Source: Thioflexithrix psekupsensis
GTDB taxonomy: Bacteria > Pseudomonadota > Gammaproteobacteria > Beggiatoales > Beggiatoaceae
Length of the DNA: 64,000 nt
Assembly: GCF_002149925.1 (NCBI RefSeq)
Contig: NZ_MSLT01000006.1
Span: forward strand, 372,001-436,000
Reading direction: 5' to 3'
This document shows positions 17,555 to 25,723 of the stretch, piece after piece; position 1 is the first letter of the stretch; each line of letters opens with the position of its first letter. Below the pieces are notes generated by a model that saw only the letters and a program-made list of their open reading frames with translations, was not told the DNA's origin and searched no databases. The position numbers were made by a program, and so were the translations under genes.

Positions 17555-18352
17555 ATGATAAACCAATCCACATTACCTTTTCATGACGATGCGTTGATTG
17601 ATTTGCAACAGCAATTAAATCAACATCCTATTTACCACGCCTTGCAAACATTGGAAGATTTGCAATGTTTTATGCAGCATCATGTTTATAGTGTTTGGGA
17701 TTTTATGTCATTAATCAAATATTTACAACAACAAATTGCGCCCACCACAGTGCCTTGGTTGCCACGCGGCGACCGGGGGGTGCGACGTTTTATTAATGAG
17801 TTGGTTTTAGAAGAAGAATCAGACCAAGTGCCGACAGAAGAAGGGCAAGACGCGGTTTTTAGCAGCCATTTTGAGTTGTATTGTGGGGCGATGCGTGAGA
17901 TCGGTGCAAATACGCAAGTGATTGAAAAATTTACTGATTTACTCTCACAACAGCATTCCGTAGAACATGCGCTCACTGCGGCTCATGTGCCTTTGCCGGC
18001 GCGAGATTTTACCCGCACTACTTTTACGTTCATTCACAGCGGACAGCCTCACGCGGTGGCGGCGGCTTTGGCTTTGGGACGGGAGCATATTATTCCTGCT
18101 ATGTTTCGCTGTTTTTTAGCGCGCATGGGAATTACTGAAACCCAAGCCCCAACATTCCATTTTTATTTAAAACGCCATATTCATTTAGATGAAGATTTTC
18201 ACGCGCCATTATCGCTTCGTTTACTCACGGCATTATGTCACGATTCTCCCGAATTCTTACAGCAAGCTCAACAAGCCGCGGTGCAAGCATTAACGGCACG
18301 GAAAGCCTTTTGGGATGGCGTTTTATTATCCTTACCGAGTCAACAACTTTAA
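17555..18352 (+). CDS. DUF3050 family, heme-oxygenase-fold-like protein
   Basis: The 265-residue soluble protein matches the DUF3050 pattern: LNQHPIYHALQTLEDLQCFM, HHVYSVWDFMSLIKYLQ, ELVLEEESD, FELYCGAMREIG and a C-terminal RHIHLDEDFHAPLS. Conserved His and Glu residues spaced along helices resemble the metal-binding heme-oxygenase-like fold, but no enzyme activity is established for this family. It is transcribed alone and converges with rsmI, with 15 bases between the two stop codons. Confidence 0.8.
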   Translation: MINQSTLPFHDDALIDLQQQLNQHPIYHALQTLEDLQCFMQHHVYSVWDFMSLIKYLQQQIAPTTVPWLPRGDRGVRRFINELVLEEESDQVPTEEGQDAVFSSHFELYCGAMREIGANTQVIEKFTDLLSQQHSVEHALTAAHVPLPARDFTRTTFTFIHSGQPHAVAAALALGREHIIPAMFRCFLARMGITETQAPTFHFYLKRHIHLDEDFHAPLSLRLLTALCHDSPEFLQQAQQAAVQALTARKAFWDGVLLSLPSQQL

Positions 18353-18367
18353 AGAAAAACTTAAAAA

Positions 18368-19222
18368 TTATTCGCCCGTTTCTTTCGGATTTTCTTGCAA
18401 ACCAAGGGCGTATAATTGATTGCGATGAATGCCTGTTATTTGACTGGTTAATTTAGCGGCTTGTTTTAAGGGTAATTCCTCGCGTAATAAATGAAAAATG
18501 CGCACCGCTTCGGCAGGGATTTCCTCATTGGATTGTGGGGGTGCGCCCGCGATAACAAGAACAAATTCACCTTTTTGTTGTTGCGTATCTTGTTGTAACC
18601 ATTGAAATAATTCGCCTAAACTGCTGCGATGGATAGTCTCATACACTTTGGTCAATTCCCGTGCCATCACCACTTCACGCGCTGCACCGAAAATGGCGAT
18701 CATGTCGGCTACACTGTCAACAATTCGGTGGGGCGTTTCGTAAAAAACCAGAGTACGGGATTCTTGACGGAGGGCTTCTAATTGTTTACATCGTGCGCCT
18801 GATTTTGCCGCTAAAAAACCTTCAAAAACAAAGCGATCTGCAGGCATTCCCGCAGCCGATAAAGCGGAAATTAAGGCACTTGCGCCCGGGATTGGACTGA
18901 CGACAATTCCTGCTTGGTGGCACGCCGCGACCAGATAATAACCGGGATCGCTGATTAGTGGTGTCCCTGCGTCGCTGATTAAGGCGATTGATGTCCCTGA
19001 TAATAAACGAGAAGTTAGGGTTTGACTGTGATGGTATTCGTTGTGTTCGTGTAAGGCGTATAATGGCGTTGTGATACCAAACTGATCCAGCAAACGACGA
19101 CTATGACGGGTATCTTCAGCCGCGATCAGATCGACTTGTTTTAAAATCTGAATCGCTCGCATTGAGCAATCTTGTAAATTGCCAATTGGCGTGGCGACGA
19201 TGTATAAAATCCCTTGGGTCAT
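18368..19222 (-). CDS. rsmI: 16S rRNA (cytidine1402-2'-O)-methyltransferase
   Basis: The 284-residue SAM-dependent enzyme of the tetrapyrrole methylase fold methylates the ribose of C1402 in the ribosomal decoding centre. Seen are the N-terminal LYIVATPIGNLQD, AAEDTRHSRRLLDQFGI, ALISDAGTPLISDPGY and VSPIPGASALISALSAAG motifs that bind SAM. Its length is normal. A MITE-like inverted-repeat element begins only ~28 bases before the start codon, in the position where the promoter would lie, so expression may be driven from within that element or from pepN read-through. Confidence 0.95.
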   Translation of the reverse strand: MTQGILYIVATPIGNLQDCSMRAIQILKQVDLIAAEDTRHSRRLLDQFGITTPLYALHEHNEYHHSQTLTSRLLSGTSIALISDAGTPLISDPGYYLVAACHQAGIVVSPIPGASALISALSAAGMPADRFVFEGFLAAKSGARCKQLEALRQESRTLVFYETPHRIVDSVADMIAIFGAAREVVMARELTKVYETIHRSSLGELFQWLQQDTQQQKGEFVLVIAGAPPQSNEEIPAEAVRIFHLLREELPLKQAAKLTSQITGIHRNQLYALGLQENPKETGE

Positions 19223-19249
19223 TTTTTCTCGCTATTTTTATTGGTTTTG

Positions 19250-19442
19250 CATACCAAAAAGATGTGGTTCTTAAAGTCTTTATTTGGTCAGAATCAGAAT
19301 TTACAGAATTTCAGGATTTTCAGAATGAAAGAATAAGAAATCTGCTGAAAATAAACCACTGGCAAGAATTAATTTTGAAAATTCTTGTGTCTGTCAATTC
19401 TGATTCTGACAGAAAAGTTTTATCAACGGCTTAATTTTGCTA
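19250..19442. repeat. MITE-like inverted-repeat element, copy 1
   Basis: A ~193-bp AT-rich non-coding element lies between pepN and rsmI. Its core (19287-19410, 124 bp) is bounded by long near-perfect inverted repeats, GTCAGAATCAGAATTTACAG at the left and its complement with one change at the right. The outer flanks, ATACCAAAAAGATGTGG at the left and GGCTTAATTTTGCTA at the right, match in inverted orientation the flanks of copy 2 at 29566-29760. The tips resemble the ends of the IS630 elements in this window. Confidence 0.75.
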
Positions 19443-19447
19443 CAGAA

Positions 19448-22117
19448 TTACCGATAATTTAAACTGCGGCTGACAATTTCATACACATCTGTGGATAAAT
19501 TAGGTTGAGCAATAATGGTATTTAATTGTGACTCCATTAAATTACGCCGTAATTTGTCAAAACGTCGCCATTGATTAAATGCACCCACTAAACGCGAAGC
19601 CAATTGAGGATTCAAGCGATCTAATTCTAACACCAATTCCGCTAAGAATTTATAAGCACGCCCATCTGCACTGTGAAAACGAACCTGATTGAGTGAGCAA
19701 AATGTCCAGATTAACGAACGCACACGATTAGGATTGCGCAAATTAAAATCAGGATGCGAGGCTAAACTTAATACCCGATCTAATGTTTTGGGTAAAGAAG
19801 AACTGGCTTGTAACGCAAACCATTTGTCTAAAACTAACGGATCATGTTGCCAACGCCCATAAAATTGTTGCAAGGCTTGTTCGCGTTCGGGAATTTCTAA
19901 TTCCATTAAACAACTTAATGCCGCTTGCATATCTGTCATATTATCGGCGTGTTGGAATTGTTGCCCAATTAAAGCAATCACTTCTTCATCTTGCAAGGCG
20001 GTTAAAAAATGTCTTAATACTGTGTTTTTAAGACGACGCGCATCAATCGCAGAACGACTGTTAGAATAAGGACTTGTGCTGTGATATTGTTGATATAAAG
20101 CCAATAATTCACGGCGAAATGTTCGCGCTAATACGCGAGTCATAAAACTACGCGCTTCATATAGCGCATCAACGTCAATGGGTTCTATTTGCTGCCCTAA
20201 GAATTTCTCATCAGGCAACATCATCGCCATCGCTTTTAACGAAGGATTTAAACGAGAATCGGTTAATATTTTTCCAAAACTTTGAATAAATAACGGGTCT
20301 AATTTTAACTCCCGTCCTGCCGCCCAATCTTGGGCTAAATTTAGCAGCAATTCTTGCGCTAATATCTGCCCGGCATCCCAACGATTAAAACTGTCATTAT
20401 CGTGTGCCATTAAAAAGGCTAAATGTTCGCGTGGACGTTGCATTTTAACCTGCACGGGCGCAGAGAATCCACGTAAGAAAGACAGCACCGGTTCTTGAGG
20501 AATATTCACAAAAATGAATTGCTGTTGCGTTTCACTTAATGACAATAGCCGTTCTTCCCCAATAGGCACATTTTCATCCGCTAATTGCAGCGGTAAAGCC
20601 TGACCTTTGGGGTCAAATAAACTCACGCGAATGGGAATTAAACACGGCATAAAAGCAGGCTGTACGGCGGGCGTAGGGGCGCGACTTTGCGTCACTTGCA
20701 AGGTGTAAGTCATTTGCTCGGCATCATAGCGGCCGCGTACTTCGCAAACGGGCGTACCCGCTTGACTGTACCAGCGATCAAGGGGGGTCAAATCGATTTG
20801 ATTCGCCTCTGCCATTGCCACGCGAAAATCATCACAAGTCACTGCTTGACCATCATGTTTCTCAAAATAACGCGCCAATCCTTTTGCAAAGCCTTCCTTG
20901 CCCAATAAGGTCTCATATAAACGCACCACTTCCGCGCCTTTTTCGTATACGGTAATGGTGTAAAAATTGTTCATTTCAATATAAGATTCAGGACGAATCG
21001 GGTGTGCCATTGGCCCTTGATCTTCGGCAAATTGTAAAGTTCTTAACTTTTTCACATCTCGAATTCGTTTCAAGGCGAAATCAGTCATATCCGCAGTAAA
21101 ACGCTGGTCTCGATAAACCGTTAAGCCTTCTTTTAAAGTGAGTTGAAACCAATCTCGACAGGTGACGCGATTTCCCGTCCAATTATGAAAATATTCGTGT
21201 GCAATAACCGCTTCAATATCTTCATAATCATCGTCTGTGGCGGTGTCGGGACGGCATAAAACAAATTTGGAATTAAACACATTTAATCCCTTATTTTCCA
21301 TTGCGCCCATATTAAAATCATTCACCGCCACAATCATGTAAACATCTAAGTCATATTCTAAGCCAAATGTTTGCTCATCCCATTGCATGGCTTTTTGTAA
21401 AGAAAGCAGTGCATGTTCACATTTATCAATATTTTGCGGTTCTACCCAAATTTCTAAGCGAATTTCTCGCCCGCTCATGGTCTTAAATGTGCCATGATGA
21501 CAAACAAGCTGGCCTGCGACAAGGGCAAATAAATAGCTGGGTTTACGAAAAGGGTCTTCCCAACGCACCCAATGGCGATTGTTTTCCAACTCCCCCGTGG
21601 CCACTCGATTTCCATTAGATAACAACACGGGATAACGGGCTTTATCCGCGCTAATGGTGGTGCTGTAGGTGGCCATGACATCAGGGCGATCTAAAAAATA
21701 AGTGATGCGGCGAAAACTCTCCGCTTCGCACTGTGTGCAATAATTGCCATTAGATTGGTATAATCCCACTAATTCCGTATTTTCATGCGGTTTGATCGCC
21801 ACAACCGTCGATAATTCAAAGTGATCAGGGACAGAAAAAATAATTAATGCTTCACGATCTACTTGATAAGCGGATTCGGGTAACGGTTGCCCATTTAAGG
21901 CAATTTCTTTTAGGGTTAATTTTTCCCCATTTAATACCAACGGTTGACCTTCGCTGGCGGTGTCTTTATTACGTCTTATTTGCAAAATACTGCGGACAAT
22001 GGTGACATCGTCATGTAAATCGACGGCTAATTCTACTTTATCAATCCAATAATCCGGTTGACGATAATCATGGCGATAAATCGGTTGAGGAATAGTTTGC
22101 TCGGTTTTCTTGTTCAT
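19448..22117 (-). CDS. pepN: Aminopeptidase N
   Basis: The 889-residue M1 zinc metallopeptidase removes N-terminal residues from peptides in the cytoplasm. The exopeptidase motif GAMEN (in NDFNMGAMENKGLNVF) and the zinc site HEYFHNWTGNRVTCRDW with the third ligand Glu 19 residues after the second His are intact. I chose the ATG at 22117 (MNKKTEQT) because it lies just before the conserved N-terminal strand; an in-frame ATG at 22156 would add 13 residues. It follows the PEP/pyruvate-binding gene by under 50 bases. Confidence 0.95.
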   Translation of the reverse strand: MNKKTEQTIPQPIYRHDYRQPDYWIDKVELAVDLHDDVTIVRSILQIRRNKDTASEGQPLVLNGEKLTLKEIALNGQPLPESAYQVDREALIIFSVPDHFELSTVVAIKPHENTELVGLYQSNGNYCTQCEAESFRRITYFLDRPDVMATYSTTISADKARYPVLLSNGNRVATGELENNRHWVRWEDPFRKPSYLFALVAGQLVCHHGTFKTMSGREIRLEIWVEPQNIDKCEHALLSLQKAMQWDEQTFGLEYDLDVYMIVAVNDFNMGAMENKGLNVFNSKFVLCRPDTATDDDYEDIEAVIAHEYFHNWTGNRVTCRDWFQLTLKEGLTVYRDQRFTADMTDFALKRIRDVKKLRTLQFAEDQGPMAHPIRPESYIEMNNFYTITVYEKGAEVVRLYETLLGKEGFAKGLARYFEKHDGQAVTCDDFRVAMAEANQIDLTPLDRWYSQAGTPVCEVRGRYDAEQMTYTLQVTQSRAPTPAVQPAFMPCLIPIRVSLFDPKGQALPLQLADENVPIGEERLLSLSETQQQFIFVNIPQEPVLSFLRGFSAPVQVKMQRPREHLAFLMAHDNDSFNRWDAGQILAQELLLNLAQDWAAGRELKLDPLFIQSFGKILTDSRLNPSLKAMAMMLPDEKFLGQQIEPIDVDALYEARSFMTRVLARTFRRELLALYQQYHSTSPYSNSRSAIDARRLKNTVLRHFLTALQDEEVIALIGQQFQHADNMTDMQAALSCLMELEIPEREQALQQFYGRWQHDPLVLDKWFALQASSSLPKTLDRVLSLASHPDFNLRNPNRVRSLIWTFCSLNQVRFHSADGRAYKFLAELVLELDRLNPQLASRLVGAFNQWRRFDKLRRNLMESQLNTIIAQPNLSTDVYEIVSRSLNYR

Positions 22118-22163
22118 GTTGCAATGTCTCTTAACGTGACTCAATAACGAGGTCATAAAATCA

Positions 22164-23108
22164 TTATTCGCTGAGTTCTAAGGGTCTTGTTTGCAGCAAA
22201 TAAAGGTAGTTTTTAGCTAAACACCAATCAATACTTTGTGGGGTATCGTAAAGGACTTTAATGCGTTGAATCAGGTGATATAGCTGTTCAATTTGGGCAT
22301 CAGTTAGACGGCTGTGTTGGGGGTGGGGGGTGCTGTCGGTTAAATCGGCATATCGCAATTGTCCATTGTCTCGGTGCATTAACCATTGTTCAATGGTAAT
22401 TCCGCATTTAATACTGAGTAAATACTCATTAGAATTTGGGTTGACAATATTGTGTGTATAAGCCACGCCCGATAATTCAGGCACAATCATTTGTTGAATC
22501 ACCACGGCAGTGCTGGCTTCTAATTGTGGAATTTCATGGCGTTTTCGTTCTATAATCGCTCTTTCTTTCCATAAAGATAAAAAACAATCACGAATACGTT
22601 CAAAAACAGCCTCTTCCCCAATATGATTTAAATAAGTTTCTCCTTGCCCCAAGCTGGACATGGCAGGATTAGGAAGTAAAGAAGAACGCACGGCAAAAGC
22701 CTGATCTGTAGGATATTCACTCAACATTTCATAGACTTGAGTGATCAAATTTTTATGCAGCGGTAAGGTAAATAAAGCAGCACGCAAGGCTTCACTTTTA
22801 CGACGAACTTGCTCAAATTGTTGAAAATCCCAATGATTCACACTTTCTAATAAATGTTGTCCATTGGCGATAAAATCCTGATAAGCCCGTGCCGTGACAA
22901 TAAATCCTGTAGGGACGGGAAGGCGTTTTTGCGTTAAAAAAGCCACATTAGCTCCCTTATTGCCACTGTGTTCTACATGAGTGGCCGCGGGATCGGTAAG
23001 ACGTAAAACATAACTGATCATGGTTTGTGTTTGATGACGAAGACGGTTATAAGGAAAATACAGAGTGTTACTTTGTGTTTCATCAAGCCCAATCGCACGA
23101 TTGATCAC
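22164..23108 (-). CDS. Stand-alone PEP/pyruvate-binding (PPDK N-terminal) domain protein
   Basis: The protein is up to 314 residues and corresponds to the N-terminal ATP-grasp region of phosphoenolpyruvate synthase or pyruvate phosphate dikinase: GNKGANVAFLTQKRLPVPTG, FAVRSSLLPNPAMSSLGQGE, then VVIQQMIVPELSGVAYTHN and SIDWCLAKNYLYLLQTRP at the end. The phospho-histidine swivel and the PEP/pyruvate barrel are missing, so it cannot be a complete PEP synthase. The open frame starts at a GTG at 23108, but an ATG at 23021 (MISYVLRLTDP) fits the domain boundary better. It may be an accessory phosphotransferase subunit or an uncharacterised kinase. Confidence 0.75.
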   Translation of the reverse strand: MINRAIGLDETQSNTLYFPYNRLRHQTQTMISYVLRLTDPAATHVEHSGNKGANVAFLTQKRLPVPTGFIVTARAYQDFIANGQHLLESVNHWDFQQFEQVRRKSEALRAALFTLPLHKNLITQVYEMLSEYPTDQAFAVRSSLLPNPAMSSLGQGETYLNHIGEEAVFERIRDCFLSLWKERAIIERKRHEIPQLEASTAVVIQQMIVPELSGVAYTHNIVNPNSNEYLLSIKCGITIEQWLMHRDNGQLRYADLTDSTPHPQHSRLTDAQIEQLYHLIQRIKVLYDTPQSIDWCLAKNYLYLLQTRPLELSE

Positions 23109-23168
23109 ACAACAGTTTAAAATGAGGTAAAATGATAAACGGACGATGAGTAATTATTACACAAATTA

Positions 23169-23187
23169 GATAAGAATCGTCCTCATT
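23169..23187 (+). promoter_or_regulatory. Fur-box-like sequence before the small secreted protein
   Basis: GATAAGAATCGTCCTCATT differs at three of 19 positions from the better Fur-like box at 25429-25447. It lies about 44 bases before the start of the 90-residue secreted protein and in the divergent interval with the PEP-domain gene. Iron control of either gene is possible but rests on this match alone. Confidence 0.35.
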
Positions 23188-23230
23188 GATTGCAATTTGG
23201 TAGGAATTTTGTTAAAAAAACGAGGTTGCC

Positions 23231-23503
23231 ATGTCACCACACTTGACTACTTTAGCGTTGGGTTTTTATGTATTGCTATTAACCACTCCCGTGGCCGCTA
23301 ACCACCCAACCAATATCACTTATAAAACAAAGGGAAACGGCGAAATGGAAGTTTATTCCGTGAGCTGTGCAGATGGCTCTAAACGCACCATTAGCGCGTG
23401 GAATGGACGCAAAAACTGGTGCATCGGCACCACCACCAGACACTGCACCAACGATCAGTTGGAAACCGCTAAAAAAGCCTGTCTTTCTTCTGGCGATGCC
23501 TAA
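23231..23503 (+). CDS. Small exported cysteine-rich protein
   Basis: The 90-residue protein has a signal peptide (LTTLALGFYVLLLTTPVAA, cleavage near residue 23). The mature part, about 67 residues, has four cysteines (in VSCADG, NWCIG, RHCTND and KACLSS) that could form two disulfides. I do not recognise the family. It has its own strong terminator and a Fur-box-like sequence upstream. It is probably periplasmic or secreted. Confidence 0.65.
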   Translation: MSPHLTTLALGFYVLLLTTPVAANHPTNITYKTKGNGEMEVYSVSCADGSKRTISAWNGRKNWCIGTTTRHCTNDQLETAKKACLSSGDA

Positions 23504-23524
23504 AATATAGGCTTATAAAAAAGA

Positions 23525-23580
23525 AACGGAATAACACCCCTTTTTTAGCCCAAAAATAGGGAATATTATTCCGTTTTTTT
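23525..23580. terminator. Rho-independent terminator, probably bidirectional
   Basis: A 10-bp perfect stem AACGGAATAA/TTATTCCGTT with a long internal loop is followed by eight T on the plus strand. It lies between the stops of the small secreted protein and the convergent receiver-domain gene. Confidence 0.8.
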
Positions 23581-24236
23581 TAGGGTGTCTCTGCTTCTTC
23601 GGTATTAAGCAGATTCTCTAGGATAATTTGGATCATGCGATTGCTAGAATCTTCGATTTTCTCAATGTCTCGATACGTTTCCGCAGGTGACATAATTTGA
23701 AAATTATTTTTTAGATGTTTAGCGGAGTTAGTAATGGTACTTAATGGCGTAAAGAGTTCATTCGCCGCCGTACAACGGAATTCTTCTAGGCGTTCATTTT
23801 GCTTTTGTAGGCGTTCATTTTGCTGTTGCAATTCGCGGCGCATTTCGCTAATGGATAAATGGGTATAAACCCGCGCCAATACTTCTGCTTTTTGAATCGG
23901 CTTACAAATATAATCCACTGCACCCGCACTGAAACTTTTTACTTTACTTTCCGTGTCCATTAATGCGGTCACGAAAATGACGGGAATAGATTCTGTGATG
24001 GGGTTTTGTTTTAGACGCTCGCAGGTTTCAAAACCGTCCATTCCGGGCATCATGACATCCAGCAAAATTAAATCAGGTAAAACAGCTTGAGTTAATACCA
24101 GTGCATTTTGACCACTTAAAGCGGTCATAATTTCCATTCCTGTTTCTTCTAAACAATCCGATAAAACCGACAAATTATCCGGAGTATCATCGACAATCAA
24201 AACAGTAGTATTTTTTTTGTCCATAGTCATGCTCAT
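23580..24236 (-). CDS. Response-regulator receiver with degenerate DHp-like segment
   Basis: The 218-residue protein begins with a complete receiver domain (residues 10-125: VDD acidic pair at 16-17, phosphoacceptor Asp60 in LILLDVMMPGMDGFE, Lys112 in CKPIQKAEVLA). A coiled coil follows (QQQNERLQKQNERLEEF, 137-153). A segment then resembles the histidine-kinase dimerisation helix (CTAANELFTPLSTI), but the phospho-accepting His of the H-box is Asn159. No ATPase domain follows. It may therefore be a receiver that dimerises through a dead DHp helix, or a truncated hybrid kinase. No partner kinase is adjacent. Confidence 0.8.
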   Translation of the reverse strand: MSMTMDKKNTTVLIVDDTPDNLSVLSDCLEETGMEIMTALSGQNALVLTQAVLPDLILLDVMMPGMDGFETCERLKQNPITESIPVIFVTALMDTESKVKSFSAGAVDYICKPIQKAEVLARVYTHLSISEMRRELQQQNERLQKQNERLEEFRCTAANELFTPLSTITNSAKHLKNNFQIMSPAETYRDIEKIEDSSNRMIQIILENLLNTEEAETP

Positions 24237-24429
24237 GCGATGGGTAAGGGCTTATTATGGCAGAATTGTTTTATTGAGGTAAAGCCAATCTTTTTGATTT
24301 AAATTCGGCAAAAAATACTTTTAGGAATGATCTCATTTTAGCACGGACAATGTATGATGTAAGCGTATAAGCGAAATCCCCCATTAATACACTTTGATGA
24401 TGGCGATGTTTGGGGCTTAAAAAAAGCAT

Positions 24430-24470
24430 AAAAAAAACTGATGCGTGACTCATGGGAAACACGCATCAGT
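24430..24470 (-). terminator. Rho-independent terminator of pal
   Basis: An 11-bp perfect stem ACTGATGCGTG/CACGCATCAGT is preceded on the plus strand by a run of A, that is, followed by U on the pal transcript. It lies about 50 bases past the pal stop. Confidence 0.88.
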
Positions 24471-24520
24471 AACTAACTGCTTTAAAACGTGAGGGAAGTT
24501 AGGCGAGAGCAACGGATTGA

Positions 24521-25048
24521 TTAAGGATAAACAATCTCAACGCGACGATTCCGCTGCCAAGAGCCTTCGTTACTGCCTGTGTCCAGTGGCATTTCTTCGC
24601 CGTAGCTCAACGTGGTCATGCGATTGTCGGGAACACCAAAAATGCCTAATGTGCGTTTAGCGGCGTTGGCGCGACGCTCACCCAGAGCTAAGTTGTATTC
24701 ACGAGAACCGCGCTCGTCGGCATGGCCTTCCAAACGCACGACAACATTAGGATTCGCTCCTAAATAAGCGGCATGTGCTTGTAAAACAGCTTCGGAGTCA
24801 GCACGAATGTCACTGCGGTCAAAATCGAAATAAATCAAACGTTCTACAGGAATAGCACTCATAGAACCGCTACCGAATTGGTTACCATCTTGACCAAAAC
24901 GATCCCCTGCTCCTTGTGTCGTGTCTGTCGCATTGGGTTGGTTTTGAACGCCGCTGGCATTAGGGTCTTCTTTTTGTAACGCACTTTTAGAGCTACAACC
25001 TGTAGCCACCAATACCGCCAGTAATAACGATAAATGGGTTTTTTTCAT
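24521..25048 (-). CDS. pal: Peptidoglycan-associated lipoprotein Pal
   Basis: The 175-residue lipoprotein has signal MKKTHLSLLLAVLVATGC with the lipidated Cys at 18. After a polar linker comes an OmpA-like domain (about 65-175): YFDFDRSDIRADSEAVLQAH, then VRLEGHADERGSREYNLALG and a C-terminal NRRVEIVYP. These are the diaminopimelate-binding residues (Asp and Arg in the HADERG...LGERRA region). Pal tethers the outer membrane to peptidoglycan with TolB. tolB and the other tol genes are not adjacent; the gene is monocistronic with its own terminator. Confidence 0.94.
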   Translation of the reverse strand: MKKTHLSLLLAVLVATGCSSKSALQKEDPNASGVQNQPNATDTTQGAGDRFGQDGNQFGSGSMSAIPVERLIYFDFDRSDIRADSEAVLQAHAAYLGANPNVVVRLEGHADERGSREYNLALGERRANAAKRTLGIFGVPDNRMTTLSYGEEMPLDTGSNEGSWQRNRRVEIVYP

Positions 25049-25403
25049 GTAAAAACTCCTTGAAAATTAATAAATTAAGAACAAATAACCACTAAAAAAA
25101 ATAATACTCAACAGAACGGTACATTCATATTTCGCACAAAAACCCAGCCTTGACATACAAAACCGTTCTAACGATTGATTTAGTGTGTTACATTGGCTGG
25201 GTTAGCACCGTGATAAAACTTTGCAAGCGACTGTTTATATGACTTAGGTGGTAATTTTACCACTTTTTTGACATTTTTGTTAATCCTTTTCGCTTAAATA
25301 CAATAAAATCATTCTGAATACAAAAAAGCCAGACAGGACAAAATAACCCGCTCTTTCTGTCAAACTCCCCAGATTGAGCGGGTATCAAAAATTTTTCCCT
25401 ATT
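25049..25403. other. Intergenic region with two hairpins upstream of the sRNA candidate
   Basis: No gene seen. The region holds the pal promoter (minus strand), a distant complementary pair AACCCAGCC/GGCTGGGTT (25139 and 25203), and an 8-bp perfect stem ACCCGCTC/GAGCGGGT at 25346-25383 whose right flank runs into AAAAATTTTT. Confidence 0.5.
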
Positions 25404-25447
25404 TTGTCAAAAAAGACTTTACAATCTAAATAAGAATCGTTATCATT
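25404..25447 (+). promoter_or_regulatory. Sigma-70 promoter overlapped by a Fur box
   Basis: TTGTCA (25404-25409) and TAAATA (25427-25432) are separated by 17 bases. The 19-base AATAAGAATCGTTATCATT at 25429-25447 closely resembles the Fur consensus and covers the -10 element and predicted start, which is the usual repressing position. Confidence 0.7.
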
Positions 25448-25578
25448 ACCAACAAGTGACGGGTATTGGCTTGCTTCATCCTCCTCACCGCAACTCTGTC
25501 AGGGTTCGCCCGTCACTGTTTCTGCCATAAGACATCTCACTTTCGCTCACAACCGCTTCCTTGTTGTGGGCTTTTTTT
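25439..25578 (+). ncRNA. Candidate Fur-regulated small RNA (RyhB-like in logic)
   Basis: A ~140-nt transcript is predicted from the Fur-covered promoter at 25404-25432 to a Rho-independent terminator (stem GCTCACAAC/GTTGTGGGC at 25545-25571, then seven T). There is no convincing ORF. A perfect 9-bp stem AGTGACGGG/CCCGTCACT (25455-25463 with 25509-25517) encloses a loop containing CCTCCTC (25480-25486), which is complementary to Shine-Dalgarno sequences. Promoter with Fur box, structured body with an exposed anti-SD stretch and U-tailed terminator is the layout of iron-sparing sRNAs such as RyhB and PrrF. Sequence homology to those is not claimed. Targets are unknown. Confidence 0.6.
25545..25578 (+). 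terminator. Terminator of the sRNA candidate
   Basis: A 9-bp stem with one G-U pair and a 9-nt loop is followed by TTTTTTT. Confidence 0.82.
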
Positions 25579-25669
25579 GTGGGTTAGTAGCAATAACGCC
25601 TTCTAAGGTATAACCCTTATTTAAAAAAGTGATTGATTGCGATAGCCTTATACGTAGTATAGGCGAATT

Positions 25670-25695
25670 GTGAAGGTGGGTCTTGACACCTTCAC
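25670..25695. repeat. Hairpin GTGAAGGTG/CACCTTCAC
   Basis: A 9-bp perfect stem with an 8-nt loop lies just past the redoxin stop. There is no T-run on either strand. A second imperfect hairpin (GCCTTATAC/GTATAGGC) is at 25646-25664. They may together end the redoxin transcript. Confidence 0.4.
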
Positions 25696-25723
25696 ATGAG
25701 AGTGGAAATAATACCGTATATTA

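Noticed and set aside
19162-19434. 90-codon plus-strand frame over rsmI start and MITE-like element
   Set aside because: It is translated mainly from the inverted-repeat element and the antisense of rsmI; no ribosome-binding site.
24271-24462. 63-codon minus-strand frame near the pal terminator
   Set aside because: It includes the terminator stem and lacks a ribosome-binding site or protein-like conservation.
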